Source: Botryosphaeria dothidea
Taxonomy: Eukaryota > Ascomycota > Dothideomycetes > Botryosphaeriales > Botryosphaeriaceae
Assembly: GCA_011503125.2 (NCBI GenBank)
Contig: WWBZ02000022.1
Coordinates: 1,116,001-1,180,000, forward strand
Length of the DNA stretch: 64,000 nt
Reading direction: 5' to 3'
The position numbers and the translations under genes are program-made. This document shows positions 35,409-48,012 of the stretch, piece by piece. The notes below the pieces were generated by a model that did no database searches, had not been told where the DNA came from, and worked only from the letters and a program-made list of their open reading frames with translations. Position 1 is the stretch's first letter. Every line of letters starts with the position of its first letter.

Positions 35409-37078
35409 ATGCCTACTGTGAACTCAGAGCCAGTGTCACCGATAGAGTCGGAGGTGACACAAGACTTTCCACCAAGCGGAAATAACGGAACCTTGAGGGT
35501 CACAGACTACACTGACACGCCATCGGTCTCGAGGAACTCCATTGATACACAACAAGACCTCCCAGACGAGGCTGAAGCTCAACAGCCTTCTGAAATTGAG
35601 GCTCCAACAGACGCAGCGGATACATCCGATAAGACCCCCGTTGCAGTCGACACTAACACACACGACAAGCCGCCACAGTATGAGAGCTACCCAGAAGTCC
35701 ATTACGCAGAGCACACCCAAGGCCATCAATTCCCGCAAGTAGTCTTCGACCCCAACACCTACCCGCAAGTGTCCGACGGCAACCAGCCCGAAGCATACAG
35801 CACCGACGGCGGGCCCGAAGCCCTCAAGCGGCGGCAGGAGAAGCGCATCTGCGGCCTGCGCAAGAAGCCGTTCTGGATCATCCTCCCCGCCATCATCCTC
35901 ATCATCGTGATCCTAGTCGCCGTGCTCGGAGGCGTGCTGGGCTCGCGGGCCGCCAAGTCCAAGGAGCAGACGACCTTCATGCCGACGACGGCGCTGGCCG
36001 CGGTCAACTACACGGAGACGAGCGGCGTCGAGCACCGCCGCGTGTACTGGCAGGCCGAGAACGACGACCTCTACCAGTCTGTCTGGGACTCCAACTCCCA
36101 GAGCTGGGAGGTGTCTCCGCTCAACCCGAATGGGTCGCCTGGGCCGAAGGTCAAGCCGGGCACGCCGCTGGCCGCTTATATCTACAACGACAGATCACAT
36201 GTGAGTACCTGAATTTTCCTCGATGCTCGATACTTCAGAGATGAAAGGACTAACACGCCAGCGCTCCAGAGCACCTACGAATTCCACGTCTTCTTCCTCG
36301 ACACAGACAACAAGATCTGGGAGCGCGGCACGCCCAACGCCGCCGACATGTGGGGGTCGCAGGTCTCCAACGTCGTCACCGGCAACTACACGGCCGGCAA
36401 CGACTCCAAACTCGCCGCGTACGCTGACGGCTGCGAGGACTTCTGCGCCACGACGTCGGTGCTCGTCTGGCAGAACACGGCGGGCGAGCTGTCGTGCGCG
36501 GGCTTCATCACCAACTACGGCTGGTGGTCGTTTGAGGTCAGCACTTTGAGTGAATACCCGCTGTTGCGAGGGAGCAGCCTTTCATTGGTCCCTGTGTGGG
36601 CGAATGAATCGGATGGCGGGCTGATTTCGCTGTATGCGAATACTGGGAATCTGACGAGGTTCGTCTTTAATACGACGAAGAAGTGGGAGGCAGACGGATG
36701 GTCTTACAACGGTAAGGATGTTCGAAAGAAGAATACGGAAGGGTGTGGCACTGACGCCTCTGAACAGATACCCTTGCTGGAGAGATATCACCGGACTCCA
36801 CCATAACGGGGTTTGCCCAAGGCTACGACGGACTCAACAACACATCGTCCGACATCGAAGTCCTGTCCACTAACTCGGGCAGCGGCGCATCATGGTGGGA
36901 TTCTCACGGTAACGACACGGCGTCCTCGTTCCCATCTCAGTCCGATATCTCGACTATTGCCGCGACCGCTGCAGGCAAAGTATATACTGTGGAAGGGAGT
37001 GAGCTTGTGGAATGGGAATGGTCTCATCTCAACCGGTCCTTCAAAAAGAGTGGAGTAGTAAACACTGACATACCCTGA
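35409..37078 (+). CDS. Type II membrane protein with lectin-like beta-propeller ectodomain
   Basis: Model: join(35409..36200,36270..36711,36768..37078), 514 aa. Residues 1-150 are acidic, disordered and probably cytoplasmic, with a PPxY motif (PPQY) that could bind WW domains of Rsp5-type ligases. A basic RKK precedes one strong membrane helix at about 155-180 (FWIILPAIILIIVILVAVLGG). The outer region has repeated aromatic blades (RVYWQAENDDLYQSVWD; VFFLDTDNKIWERG; LVWQNTAGELSC; LISLYANTGNLTRF) and many N-x-S/T sites, as in fungal proteins annotated as fucose-specific-lectin-like propellers. Sugar binding is inferred from fold resemblance only. Introns are 69 and 56 nt. Confidence 0.75.
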
Positions 37079-37770
37079 AACCCCCGTCGAGATTGCTTAT
37101 AGACTAAGACTCAATATTCCATTAATCAATGCGAAAAATGTGTTTTCGGTTTGCAAATTGTCTCGATAAAGTGCCGAGAAAGGATGGGACTTTGCAGGTG
37201 ACATCACTCAATGGTAAGATCGCGTGTGTACACATGAAGATTGAGCCGTTTATCCAGACGTAAGTTTCATTACTGGCTTGTAAATCTATTTCCAGACTGC
37301 TTCATTCTCAACTGTGATGAAGGGGCCACCACACTTTCTAGCAGAGTGGCTTCAATTTCAAGCCCTCCTAACGCGCCCACCTGAAGCAAATCACGTCTCA
37401 CATGGCAAGAAGGTTCTGTAAGTTCCCAGTCATCAATCATAAGTAGAGACGTGTAAAATGTTGATACACTTTATTTCATTCGGGTTTTTATCAGTTGCCT
37501 AACGCAGCCGTGCCTAAAACGACTACTTCAACCCGCTAAAAGACTAAAAACTAGGGTCATCATGTAAAAGACAACCAAAGGATATCATGGGTCTCGTATG
37601 GCAAAGCTTTGGGTATCAACAAACCTGAATGTGCAAGGGAGCCGCTATTACAGAATGAGTGTGGGATTGGAGTGAATCCAAAAAAAAAAAAGAACAGAGA
37701 AAGAAAAGGAAAGTGTCGAAGGAATGGACCGGCATACGAATGAAAAGCCCGAACAAGTACGACCGGACAC
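37079..37770. other. Convergent intergenic region, about 0.7 kb
   Basis: Lies between two convergent genes and contains their 3' untranslated regions. An A-run is at 37681-37691. Nothing else is seen. Confidence 0.5.
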
Positions 37771-38348
37771 CTAGGCCTCCTCATTCTTTTCAACACTCTT
37801 TTCATATCCACCCATGTGGAAGAAATGATCCTCACTATCATCACTATCCGGTTGATAACGTCCCTGCTGCCGGGACCCTTGGACGGCCTGTTGGTCCTGC
37901 TGCAGAATTGGCTGTTGAGACTGTTGACTCTGCTGCTGCTGATTCCACCGTTGAATCTGTCGGCCCTGCTGCAGATCTTGCTGTAACTGCAAATACTGCA
38001 AGTTCTGCTGTTGAACCTGTTGTATCTGCTGCTGCACATTCTGTTGCTGGTGGTTCTGTTGTTGCTGAAGCTGCTGCTGCTCCTGAGTCTTGCGCTGACG
38101 ACGCTCGCGGTACTTTTTCACCTCAATCCGCTCCTCATTCCTGGCGAACTCGCTAGAATGAACATTGGTAGCCGTGTACCTCTGCAACGGCATTCCATAA
38201 ACAGCGCCCTGCTGCGGCGGTTGCGGTGGCGGCGGCATAGGCATTCCGTACGACGAGCCACGAGCAACCAGCTGCTGGGCGATCGGCCCAAGCATACTGC
38301 CCTGGGGGCCAGGCTGCGGGAAGACCTGCGGCGGCACACCTCCCTGAG

Positions 38349-38380
<32 letters not shown>

Positions 38381-41334
38381 GCAGGGGGCATCGGGCCACT
38401 CTGGGCCGGTGGACCACGCCTCCGCTGCTCCGCCTCTCGCCTGACCCGATCCAAATGCCTCAGCGGCTGCGCCCTCCGCTCCCTCTCCCTCAACCTGCTC
38501 CACTCCCTCACGGCCCTGCACGACGCTATGCCTTCGCGCACCACCTCATCCATCTCCTGCTGACTCAGCTGTGCCCCTTCCCGGTAGCACTGCATCGCGG
38601 AGTTGCCTGCATCGCGGCGGGCACGAGGCTCGGCGAGGACGGCGAGCTGGTCGGGCCAGTTGCCGCGCAGCGCGCGGTCCGCGCTCGCTTGGCTGGCCGT
38701 GGCGGCTTGCGCCTGGCGCTGCTGGTAGGGCTGCGAGCGGTCTGTCCATTCGTTCCAGGCGGGCGGGCGGTTCTGCTCGAGGGAATTTTGGACTTCGGTT
38801 TGCCAGCCGTGAGGTGCAGATGTGCCTGGTGTTGTGATGCCTCCAGCGGTGTTTGAGGAGTTGGTAGCAACAAGTTGAGGGCGGGGCGCGCTGGTGTTGG
38901 AGTGGCTCTGACTGTGCTGAGGGAGTGTAGGTGCGGCACTGTTGGCATTGGGCTGAGAGGAAGTAGGCGTGCTTCGCAGAAAGTCTGGCCTTGCGAACGC
39001 CGAATTTGGACGCTGATGGCTTGGTCGATTGTTCGCCGTATTGGTCACGTTCGGCAAAGGTTGGAAGCTGCCTCCAGTGCCACGCTGGTTTGAGACAACC
39101 TGACTATGGAGTGATGCGTTGGTCCTCTGAAGTGATGTATCATTTCTTTGCATAGGTGTATCATTCCTCTGCGTTGGTGCTTCGTCCCCTTGCATCGGTG
39201 TGTCGTTTCTCTGCATTGATATACCGTTCCTCTGCGTCGATGTGCCGTTCCTTTGTAGCGGCTGTGTTGACCGTAGATTGTCATGATTTCCCTCATCCGC
39301 GGTGGTATAGCTTGACTGCGAGCTCGGAGTGTCTGCAGCGCGAGAGTTCGGTCCCGACACAGCCTGTGTATCTGCGGCGCACTTCTTATTCTTATTCTTG
39401 TTCTTGTTCTTTCCGCCCCCTCTCAGGCTCGCGGCCTGCTCAGCGCCATTACCACGCACCTCCCCAGTTCCAGAGAGAACGACCGGCTCACCATCAGTCG
39501 AGCTGATAATCTCAAGCTGAACTTCTCCCCTAGCGAAGTATTCGCAGAAGTCATTCCAGTAGCCCAGGTCGACACCACTGCCAGTGAGTAGCGGAAGATT
39601 GCCACCGCGAAGAAAGCGCAGGCAAGTGAGCCGCTGCGTCTCATAGACCAACACCGAGTCGGGTTCCGACTGTTCGGTGATAGAGAGTCCAGGAAGATTG
39701 AACGGAGTATCTCTAAAAGTGTCCACCTCGCCTGCAACGATATTAACCTTGCTGAACGGGCGTTGGAGTGGAGTCGATTGAAGACCGCTACTGTTCTCCT
39801 TCTCCAGAACAACCTGCGCTGCCCTGACATTGAAGTACTGATTGCTCTCCACGAATTCTTGGGCCGCCGTTTTGTAACCGGCAAAAGACTGGGAATCCTT
39901 CAGATGCGCTAGCCTGTCGCGCGATGGCGGTTGTGCAGGCGGTTGACGTATCTGGACAACTTTGGGAGCCAGCGGCGTGCGGCTGGCTGTCTTACTCGGA
40001 GACCTCTTGGCGATACCCTCATCAGATACCTTCTCTTGAATAGGCCCATACACTTCCATGTATTTCGTCACATGTGCGGAAGGCCAAGCAATCATCTGCC
40101 ACGAGTGCTGTACGTCCTGACCTGTCGATGGTGCCTCAACGGCTGGATCCTGGACTCGACGTCGCTTTTCTGCTACATGGGTCCCATCATTGGCCTCTGG
40201 GTTGCCCGAGCTTCTCCTACTTCCACCGGCATCGAGTTGTTGCTTCTCGCGTATGAACAGTATAGTCCAGATATTTGGATCCGCGGCCGAGGTTTCATGG
40301 TAAGGGCGACGCTTGATATTCAACGAAAACTTTCTGTTTGCCGCAGACTCGGGAAGAACCTCGCATTGCAACAGCTTCAGCTCGGCGACATCTTGATTTA
40401 CAGTGATGGTGAACAGCTTGGTCGGCTTCTCAATCTCTTCGCCAGGGGAACCTATACTGATACAGGGGAGAGTCCTCGCGGTGACAGAGGTGATGGGGAT
40501 CTCACGAGGCCTCAACATACGGAAGCCATCAGAGCAGTCATAACCATAGCGGATCCACTGCTCGAACAATCTCTCAATACCGGGGACGATGTTGCGTGGA
40601 GCAGCGGGGCCCTGAGGCTGAAAAGAAAGTTGCGCAGTGGGGCGGAAGTGATAGACTTCAATATTGCGAGAAATGGTTGCGTTGGAAGGACCGTTGGTTT
40701 CCGTGTATTGCAAATACTCCTTGTTGAATTGCTCGTGCGTGGTGAAACAGCGGTTCTTGCTAGTTTGAGGGCGAAGCGCACCAAGCGTCGACTCCTCGCT
40801 TCCCCGGTCAACATCGCCTCTGGTGGCCGCATCTTGGCGAACGAATCCGGCTTGCTTTGACTCATGTTGATTCTCTGGAGGAGAAGACCGCGGATCTGGG
40901 TGATGAGCGCGTCCCAAAGGCTTCACGCATACGCCAGATTGGGCGTGTTTCTGTGAAGAATGAAGAACGAGTGGCGGCACAGAGAGGCTGCTAGGCTGAG
41001 ACAAGGTGTCACTCACACTCGTGGCTACGTCCGCGCGCTCAAATGAGACATTATAGCCCAGACCATCCTTGATTCCAGCACTTGCAGCGGTCGCGTTAAA
41101 GCTGTGAAGACGCTGAAGCGGATGTGACAAAGGAAGACTGGTAGAAGGAGGTTGCGACGTCGGATGGCCGTTTGGGCTTGGCAGCGGTAGCGGTGCCGTG
41201 AAAGGCTCATTAGAGTCGCCGAATCCCAAGATCTGTTGCAATGCTGCTGAATAATCCGTCACACGAGCGAAACTCTTGTTGAGGTGGAGTTCGTCAAGGG
41301 CGCACTGCCGCAAGAAGTCGCGGTGATTGCCCAT
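37771..41334 (-). CDS. Large disordered Gln/Ser-rich protein, unknown function
   Basis: Single frame of 1187 aa starting at an ATG at 41334. Much of it is low-complexity: a KNKNKNKNKK stretch, a block of degenerate QRNDTPM octapeptides, a run of about 10 Ser, Pro-rich segments and a C-terminal Gln-rich helix ending in acidic residues (DSDDSEDHF). More ordered parts lie at about residues 195-400 (EQFNKEYLQY; GIERLFEQWIRYGYD; WQMIAWPSAHVTKYMEVYG) and at about 500-600 (FNVRAAQVVLEKEN; LVYETQRLTCLRFLRGGNLPLL; YWNDFCEYFARGEVQLEI). I do not recognise a named domain. Gln-rich tails and condensation-prone stretches fit a transcriptional or RNA-granule scaffold, but that is a guess. Confidence 0.7.
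38347..38376. repeat. GAA trinucleotide run (Ser codons on minus strand)
   Basis: About ten GAA units, read as TTC/TCT-phase Ser codons in the disordered protein. Length polymorphism is expected. Confidence 0.8.
39105..39262. repeat. Degenerate 24-bp coding tandem repeat
   Basis: About six imperfect copies encode MQRNDTP-like octapeptides on the minus strand. Units differ at both silent and coding sites. Confidence 0.75.
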
Positions 41335-42122
41335 GACGAAGAGAATGCGGCGAAGGCAGTCGGGTTGTGACGTGTTGAAAGAACGAAGATGTTGGACGAT
41401 CAGAGCTGTTTGAAGAGTGTTCGGCGTGGAAGATGGAGTGATTACGCCAACGAAGGGCCGCTGGTGTGCCGCGAGGAAAGCGGAGGAATAGCTGCGCAGT
41501 CTGGGTGAACAAGCAAAGCTCTAAACTTCACTTCAGACGCGTCGTCCTTCGTCGGAAGCAAGCACAATAGTGAGTCAGTGGCGAAGGCGCGAGTATCGAA
41601 AATGAGATAGAAATGCTGTGTTAATGCTGGCATGGATGTGTGGCGATGCTGGCTCCTCGTGAACAAGACACTTATGTCCATGTGGTCGTTAGGCCCTTCC
41701 TATTCCGGAAATGCCCATTGTGGACGCGACCGTGCCTCCCAAACGGACGGCTCTTCGCCCGCCACAAAAGACGTTGCGCGGCTCACTTACGAGGATGCTA
41801 GTGGTATGCCGTGGGATCCCGGATGCGCGGAACGCTGAAAAGACGCCACCCTGTGACCACAACACTTCAACGATAACGGGCGAAGGTACACCTGACGCGC
41901 ATCTAGAGACGCATAGTGGGTCTTCTCAAGGTCGAGCACGGTCCAAGATCAACGTTCACCAGTTCGTGATATGCAAGCGTCACATGGCCCTAGAACACCA
42001 AGACATTTGAGTGGGGCGAGACGTTGAACGTCAGCAACATTATTCATACCCGAGCAGTGAAGAGCCGCTCTGATCGTCTTTAATCCTGAATTCCGTTTCC
42101 CATAATTATTAACCCCGACGCT
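41335..42122. other. Intergenic stretch, about 0.8 kb
   Basis: Upstream of the Gln-rich protein and downstream of the aldose epimerase, both on the minus strand. An open frame at 41442-41681 (-) might be an upstream exon of the Gln-rich gene, but no convincing splice pair was found. Confidence 0.45.
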
Positions 42123-43544
42123 CTACAGTTCAGATTTCGCGCAGCCGTAGCTGCTGGCATCCGCTACAGAGAACTTGTAGACAGCCTCCAAAACGTACGG
42201 AGGGTCCTCGGGTCCGAAAATTTGCTTCTTGTTGCGCTGCCACTCAGGCTGGTTGATGCCGTCGATATAGTCCTCAACCTCCATGACAACGCAACCGTAC
42301 TTCTCAACAACGCGAGGGCGGCTCTCATCATCGAAAAAGCCTTGCGTGTTCTTGAGCGTAAGGGTTCCTGCGAGAAAGTCAGAAGACGTGCGTGCGCTGA
42401 GAAAGGAATGGGCTAGCTCACCGTTTTGACCGCCGCACGAATAAACTTGGAAAGCATCTTGGTCCGTGTAGACGTCCACCTGGATACCGGAAAAGTCACT
42501 GGACAGACTGGCGACCGGCCCATTGTTGCGCCAGTCGTAGGGACCATCCTGAGCACGGTTGACAACGTAGGCGTTATCATAACCGCTGCAGTTGGTTCCA
42601 CAGTTTCCAAGAATCTCAGGGTCGCCAAAGCTCGCACCGATTTGCTTGGGAGCACTCCAGAAGTCGTTCACAGAGCCTGGCTTGTTGGGGAGGATGGTTC
42701 CATTGGGGATCAAGATACCATCAACGCCGATGCGCTGGCCGGAGTAAGGCAAGGACAGGGTGTGGTTAAGAGCGGTCGCTGTGTCGTTGTTCTGGAAGCC
42801 ATCCAAGTTCCAGTACGTCTAAGACATGTCAGAAAATGCCCCAGGGAAATCTTTCGAGAATTGGGCGCCTACGTGAGAGCTAAGCATAATAGGAGTCTTC
42901 TTGGTGAGCGCACTGGCGAGCATTTTCAGATGCCATGAGTAAGGAGTCACGGAGTAGGTGACGTAACTCTTGACATCTCCGGGGAAGCCCTGTTCTCCAT
43001 CGGGATCGAGCAGGGAAAATGTAATGGAGGTGTCGGTGTGGGACTCGACAGTCCAGTTGCGCTGTACATTGGGTCAGTAATTCCAACCACGCAGGCAGGA
43101 GAATGAAAACGCACCCAGTCCCAGCCATTGGAGCCGCCATGCAGGGTGTCAAGGCCACCATTCTCATTGGCGTCAACTCTGTACTCAACGCCATCAATCA
43201 CGAATGTGCTGTTCTTAATGCGGTTCGCGTAACGTCCTTTCAATCGTCAGCCACATCGACGCCGTGAAAACGCAATTTCCACAGCACGCACCAGGAACGC
43301 CACCAAGATGCGGGTGCAGCTTGTCGACGGAATAGTAGCTCGCGTTGTCGAATCCCAGAACAATGTCGCGCTCAATGCCATTGGTGTCGTTGATGAAGAG
43401 ATTCGAGATGGAAGCACCGTAGGGGATGAACTTTGCGCGGATTCCCTCGGCGGAGATGGTGTACTTCCCGTCGGCGTCCTGTGCGCGGGCCGTAGGGAGC
43501 AGCAGTGAGGCCGCGACGGCGACCAGTGCGCTGAAGGCGATCAT
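42123..43544 (-). CDS. Secreted aldose 1-epimerase (galactose mutarotase family)
   Basis: Model: complement(join(42123..42367,42422..42818,42873..43061,43115..43236,43292..43544)), 401 aa, five exons with introns of about 53-55 nt. The signal peptide is clear (FSALVAVAASLLLPTARA). Family motifs: GVPGRYANRIKNSTF, DTLHGGSNGWDW (substrate-binding His), SSHTYWNLDG (catalytic acid His) and a C-terminal VMEVEDYIDGINQPEW containing the likely catalytic Glu. At least six N-glycosylation sites support export. It interconverts alpha and beta anomers of galactose or glucose, here outside the cell, probably to aid sugar uptake from plant or fungal polymers. One intron uses an AAG acceptor. Confidence 0.9.
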
Positions 43545-44465
43545 GCTGGCGATGCTTCTTCCTTGGACAACGGGCTCGGATGGCGGGCCTGGAGCACTCG
43601 GTGGGCACAGGGACGGGGAGGAGGCGGAAGCGGATACATGACAACGGCGCGGGCACGACAGGTCTTATAGCAGCGGAAAGCGGCGCATGACCGGCAAGCT
43701 GGTAAGACTGGAGCGAAAAGCTGGGCCAATTCCGGGGACAGGGCGGGCACCCTGCGGGGAGAGAATGAAGGCAGGAAGGATCATCAGGCACGCGGCTACA
43801 GAGCGGCGTTTGCGCTGGGATCAAGCTTTGGTGCAACCCTGTCACGCAAGCATGTCGGTGAGCCAAAGACCGGTGGGCGCGTGCGGCGCGAAGGATCCGG
43901 CGGGCGGAGGTTGCACGAGTCCAGTGCGGATAAAGAGCGACGCGGCGCGAGATGAGGAGATGCGGCACGGTGGCGGCCGCCGATGTCATCGTTTGCTTGG
44001 AGGAGCTGGGAAAACGAAGCTTGGTCAAGCCGCCCGGGGGGCCCGCTGCGGGGAAGGCGGCGGGGGATGCGAGCGTTAGGGCGAAGGAAACGCCTCAGCA
44101 ATCTCCGCACCAGCAAGCTCGCCGCGAGTAAACAGCTCCCGCCCGAGTCGCTTGCGAGAAGCAATTCCAGTCCATGTCGCTGAAGATTGCCAACTATCGA
44201 CAAGGGATGATGATTAAATAATCTTTCTCTAGAGTTCGCCGCACGAACACCGGCCGCCATCCACCAACCCGGCAAGCTCCCTGCCTCTCACACCACGCCG
44301 CAGCTTCCCCGCATCCCCAGGCCCTGTCGTGCAGCTGTTAAGCCCCGACTGCGGGCACTCTGCTGACAGCTACGTTGACCCGATCCTGCTGACGCAACAC
44401 TGCCTCGCTGCCTTGCAACGTCACACTGCGCATCCTGCATCCTACAATGCAGATCTTGCAATCCC
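43545..44465. other. Intergenic stretch, about 0.9 kb
   Basis: Promoter region of the aldose epimerase and 3' flank of the resolvase gene. GC-rich in the middle. Open frames here look like compositional artefacts. Confidence 0.5.
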
Positions 44466-47400
44466 TTAACCGTTGGTCAAGTCGAGCACTTCGACCTCGC
44501 TGTGCCTCCAAGCTCGCCGGCTTCGCTTCCTGCCATCACTAGTCTCCTCGCCACCTACATTTTGGCTGTCGACATCGCCGGTCATATCCAGCACTTCTAC
44601 GCTCGACGCATCCACCAACTTCCAGCTTCCTTGGAGGCTCTCTCGCAATTTGATCACTTGTTTCTTTTGCTTCGGTTTTGCTTTATTCCCCAAAATCCGA
44701 TCTTCTCCTGAATCCTGCCCAGTCACAATCTGGGTATTGAAAATGCGGTCTGCAATCTGCTCTTTTTGTACAGCAGCAGTGCGATGCTGTCGAGGAGAGC
44801 GTCTCAATCCAAAAGTAGCCCCCTCTGCAGCAACAACTCGAGCACCACCATGTTGACGCGGTGAGCGGCGCACTTCCGATGGCGCGCCCAGACGTTTCAA
44901 TCGTGGCGCTGCCACGGAAGGTTCTTGATGAGAGTCGAGTGCTGTTTCCGTTGTCTTACGAGGTTTGCTTCTGTTTCCAGAGACACCCTGCAGTGCTCTA
45001 TCACTGGGCCATGACTCACTCCCAAAAGTTTGATGCCTTGATGCTATTTGACCACGTTGCCGAGTTTGTGAAGATGTCTCAACTCGAGGCTGCTGTTGTA
45101 GTCGAGAGTCCTGCCACTGAGAAGCATGTGGGGACGAGTGGCTCAAATCTAGCTCTTCCACTTCCCCGACTGCAGACTTTTCCGTGCTACGCCTTCCTAA
45201 AAAAGACTCATGGTGTGACTTCGAAGGAGTGTTGCTTTTCGAAAAACCAAAAGACTCCTCAAGTGTCATTTGACGCTGTGCAGGTGAGACGTCTTCAGAC
45301 GCCTTCCGTTGCTGTCGCCTTCTTGAAGGTGTACTAGGCCCAGAGCTTCTAGAAGGACCTGATCTTGTTTGAGCGGGCTTTTGTAGCTGCGTGAACGGTT
45401 CCTGCGAGGACGCTGTTTCGCTGATCGGTTGGAGCGCTGTCGATGTGAATAGATCCCCCGCCTCTGCTGAGGTCCGGCAGGCATCAGACATTAGTTCATC
45501 TTGGCTTGGTGACACCTCTGGAAAAGCAACAGGAGAAGTCTGAGCCTGTCTTAGAGGTCGAAGCCGTTTTGTGACATTGGGCGATAGATAGTGCTCGTCC
45601 AACTCCTTTGCCTGTTTTTGTGGTTTCGGGTGCTGCACATCCGGAGACGACAAAATTTCGATGATTGCAGGTTCTTTTACAATTCGCGGATGTGACACTG
45701 GGGTTCTCGAGTCCTTACGAGTCGCTCTTTCGTTTGAAGAAATGGGCAGATCACCAGGTTTCGGCTGTGTAATCCCTGTGGTTTGGGACAGATCCAGTCT
45801 GTCGATTGTTGGAGACAAGCGCTTTGCTAGTGGAGGACCAACGCCGGCCTTGGTAATCCTGGTGAATCGATCCAAAGCGCCTCTTTGGGAACTGCTGGCA
45901 GCTTTCTTCGTCGCGCGAGGCTTGGTGATCTTGGCTGGCTTCGGTGCGGCCTTCTTGCGTTGCTTCTCCTCCCAATCTTGCACACTGAGCGGAGCCCCAG
46001 CTTTCACAATCGTCTCGAAAATCCAAATTTTCTCCAGTTGAGTAGGATCGTATAGGTAGGGTCCGCGTTTCTTAGGCGCTTCCTCATCACCATCTCCCTC
46101 GGCAACGTGCGCCATCTCTTCCTCTTCCTCTTCCTCGCCCTCATCGAACTTATCGTCGGGCTCTTCAGCATCCAAATCAATATTTACAATACTAATAGGA
46201 GAAAAAGCGATACGCAGTTCAGGAGTATTATCCGTCGACGGATGCTGGCGCTTGCCGTGGATGCCTGTCACCAACTTTGCTTCTTCAGCTTCGACGGCAT
46301 CGGGATCCTCGGACAGCGCGCCTTCGGCAGCAGCTTGTCCACGCATCCGCAAGTTCCTTACCAATAGTGCTGGGGCAAGGTTGCGGATGAACTTCTTCGC
46401 TCCACTGACTTTGACCCATTCAAAGGCATCGGCTGTAAAAGTTCGCAACTCGGGGAAGTTCAGATCCTGGTCCCAGTGCAGATTTCTCTTCAACCTTTCC
46501 AATCCGTCGCGCGAAGAAATGGCTGGGTTGGTGTAGTAGCTAAGAATGTCCACGCGGGGAAAGTCCTCGGGTATGGACAGGGCGCCGTGCTTCCGCTTGA
46601 AGAACTTGCTTTCATTTGTGCGAAGTTCCCGAGCGAGGTCTTCCCGCCATTCTTGCAAGGCAACAGTGTCCTTCTTCTTGATAGAACACAATCTTTGACC
46701 AAAGCCAGCATGAGCAGCCTCGCAAGCAGTTTTTGGCCCACAGCCTGGAATACCCTCGGGCAAATAATCTCCTCCACTCATGAGCGCCACCAGTATCATA
46801 CCCTCCCTGTCCAGGCCTGAAGGTCCGGCCTTAGTCTTGTCGGCATCGTATACATTGACGTGTGTGGGTACCTTGCTGGACTTCTGTTCGGGGGACCAAT
46901 TACGTAGCGTCACGCGGCTTCCAAACATGAGCGTATCGACATCTTCGCTGAGAACAACATCCACAATGCCTTCTCTTTGTAACAATGCACATTCTGCCTC
47001 TGCCTCGCCTGGGGCAATGTGAAAAGGAAATCCAAATTGTTTCAACAGCTGTTTCGCAAGGAACTCCGGAATCGAAGCGACGTTGGTCCCGGTACGCTTG
47101 TTGCGCTTGAACGGAGGTTTGTTGGGGCCATCGAAGACGAACAGTGGGTGGATCGAGAGCGAAAGGAGCCGTAAGAGGCGATAGTAAAAAGTACGTAGAG
47201 CAGGGTTTGTCCCGCCTGGGAGATAGAGTCAGCGGGGAAGGGTTCAAGAGTGCGCTCGCACCGACAGGATCACACCTTTGCCAGACTGTATCTGGAATAG
47301 CCATATGGATGTATCAATGGCGAGGCGTAGCGGACGACCTGTTTCCTCGAACTTTTCGACGGCAAGCTTGGACAGGGCTATGCGGTCGCCGGGGCCGATC

Positions 47401-47479
47401 TCCTTGTAGATACTGTGGTGCTGTCAGCGAATGGTGTGGAACAGCGGAAGGAGACAGCAACGCACCCGTGGATTCCCAT
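44466..47479 (-). CDS. YEN1: GEN1/Yen1-type Holliday junction resolvase (XPG/Rad2 nuclease)
   Basis: Model: complement(join(44466..47215,47276..47412,47466..47479)), 966 aa. A 14-nt first exon gives MGIHG, then IYKEIGPGDR. XPG-N carries the first catalytic Asp in LAIDTSIW and the second in FVFDGPNKP. XPG-I has GEAEAECALL and SEDVDTLMFG. The helix-hairpin region follows as SGGDYLPEGIPGCGPKTA. These match structure-selective nucleases that cut Holliday junctions symmetrically in the nucleus. The N-terminus MGIxGxxKEIGPG is typical of GEN1/Yen1 rather than FEN1 or EXO1, because there is no long spacer. A long disordered C-terminal half has many Ser-Pro/Thr-Pro sites and basic patches, fitting CDK control of Yen1; the regulation is inferred. 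It is transcribed divergently from the AT-hook gene. Confidence 0.88.
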
Positions 47480-48012
47480 CGCTGTCGCATGGTTCGAGAT
47501 GAAACCAAGAGCAGCAGGAACAGCAATGCGGCGGCGGCAGCGTGCGCAACGGGATGCGGGCGGGCTGAGAGCGGCGAGAGTCGATGATGGCGGCGGGGGA
47601 TCCGTGCGCAACGGTTGCGCCCGCCGTTTGTTTACATCAAAACACAACAGTCGCTCTCCAATCACTTTACCTTCTCCGCAAGTCCGACCGTGGCACCGCT
47701 TCTTTCCCCAGCGACGACCACCACAACCGCGAGCCTGCCGTTTCTGCCAGACGACAGACGGATTCCGCTGAACCTTCTTCTCTTTGCCTCGACCCTCGTG
47801 GTAGGCACGTGGCCCCCGTTGCATACTTTCGTCCTGTCGCGCGCCCACTGTGCGTGAGCTCTTTGTTCCAATTCTGCCAGCACTATTCTCTCGAATACTA
47901 CCTCCATTCTTTACCGCTACAATTTTTTACTACTTTGCACGGCCTGCGTCAGGCTAATGGGCATCAATTTGGCTTTGTCTCCAGTCTCGACACATCACAA
48001 AGCTTCTTCGAA
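47480..48012. promoter_or_regulatory. Bidirectional promoter between YEN1 and AT-hook gene
   Basis: 533 bp between two divergent starts. It contains a 7-bp inverted repeat with a one-base spacer at 47606-47620 and CT-rich tracts toward the AT-hook start. The frame from 47584 is open into the AT-hook gene, but the peptide shows no conservation signs. Confidence 0.5.
47606..47620. promoter_or_regulatory. Palindrome in the shared promoter
   Basis: GCGCAAC-G-GTTGCGC, a perfect 7+7 inverted repeat. It could bind a dimeric regulator shared by both genes; this is inferred from symmetry and location only. Confidence 0.35.
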
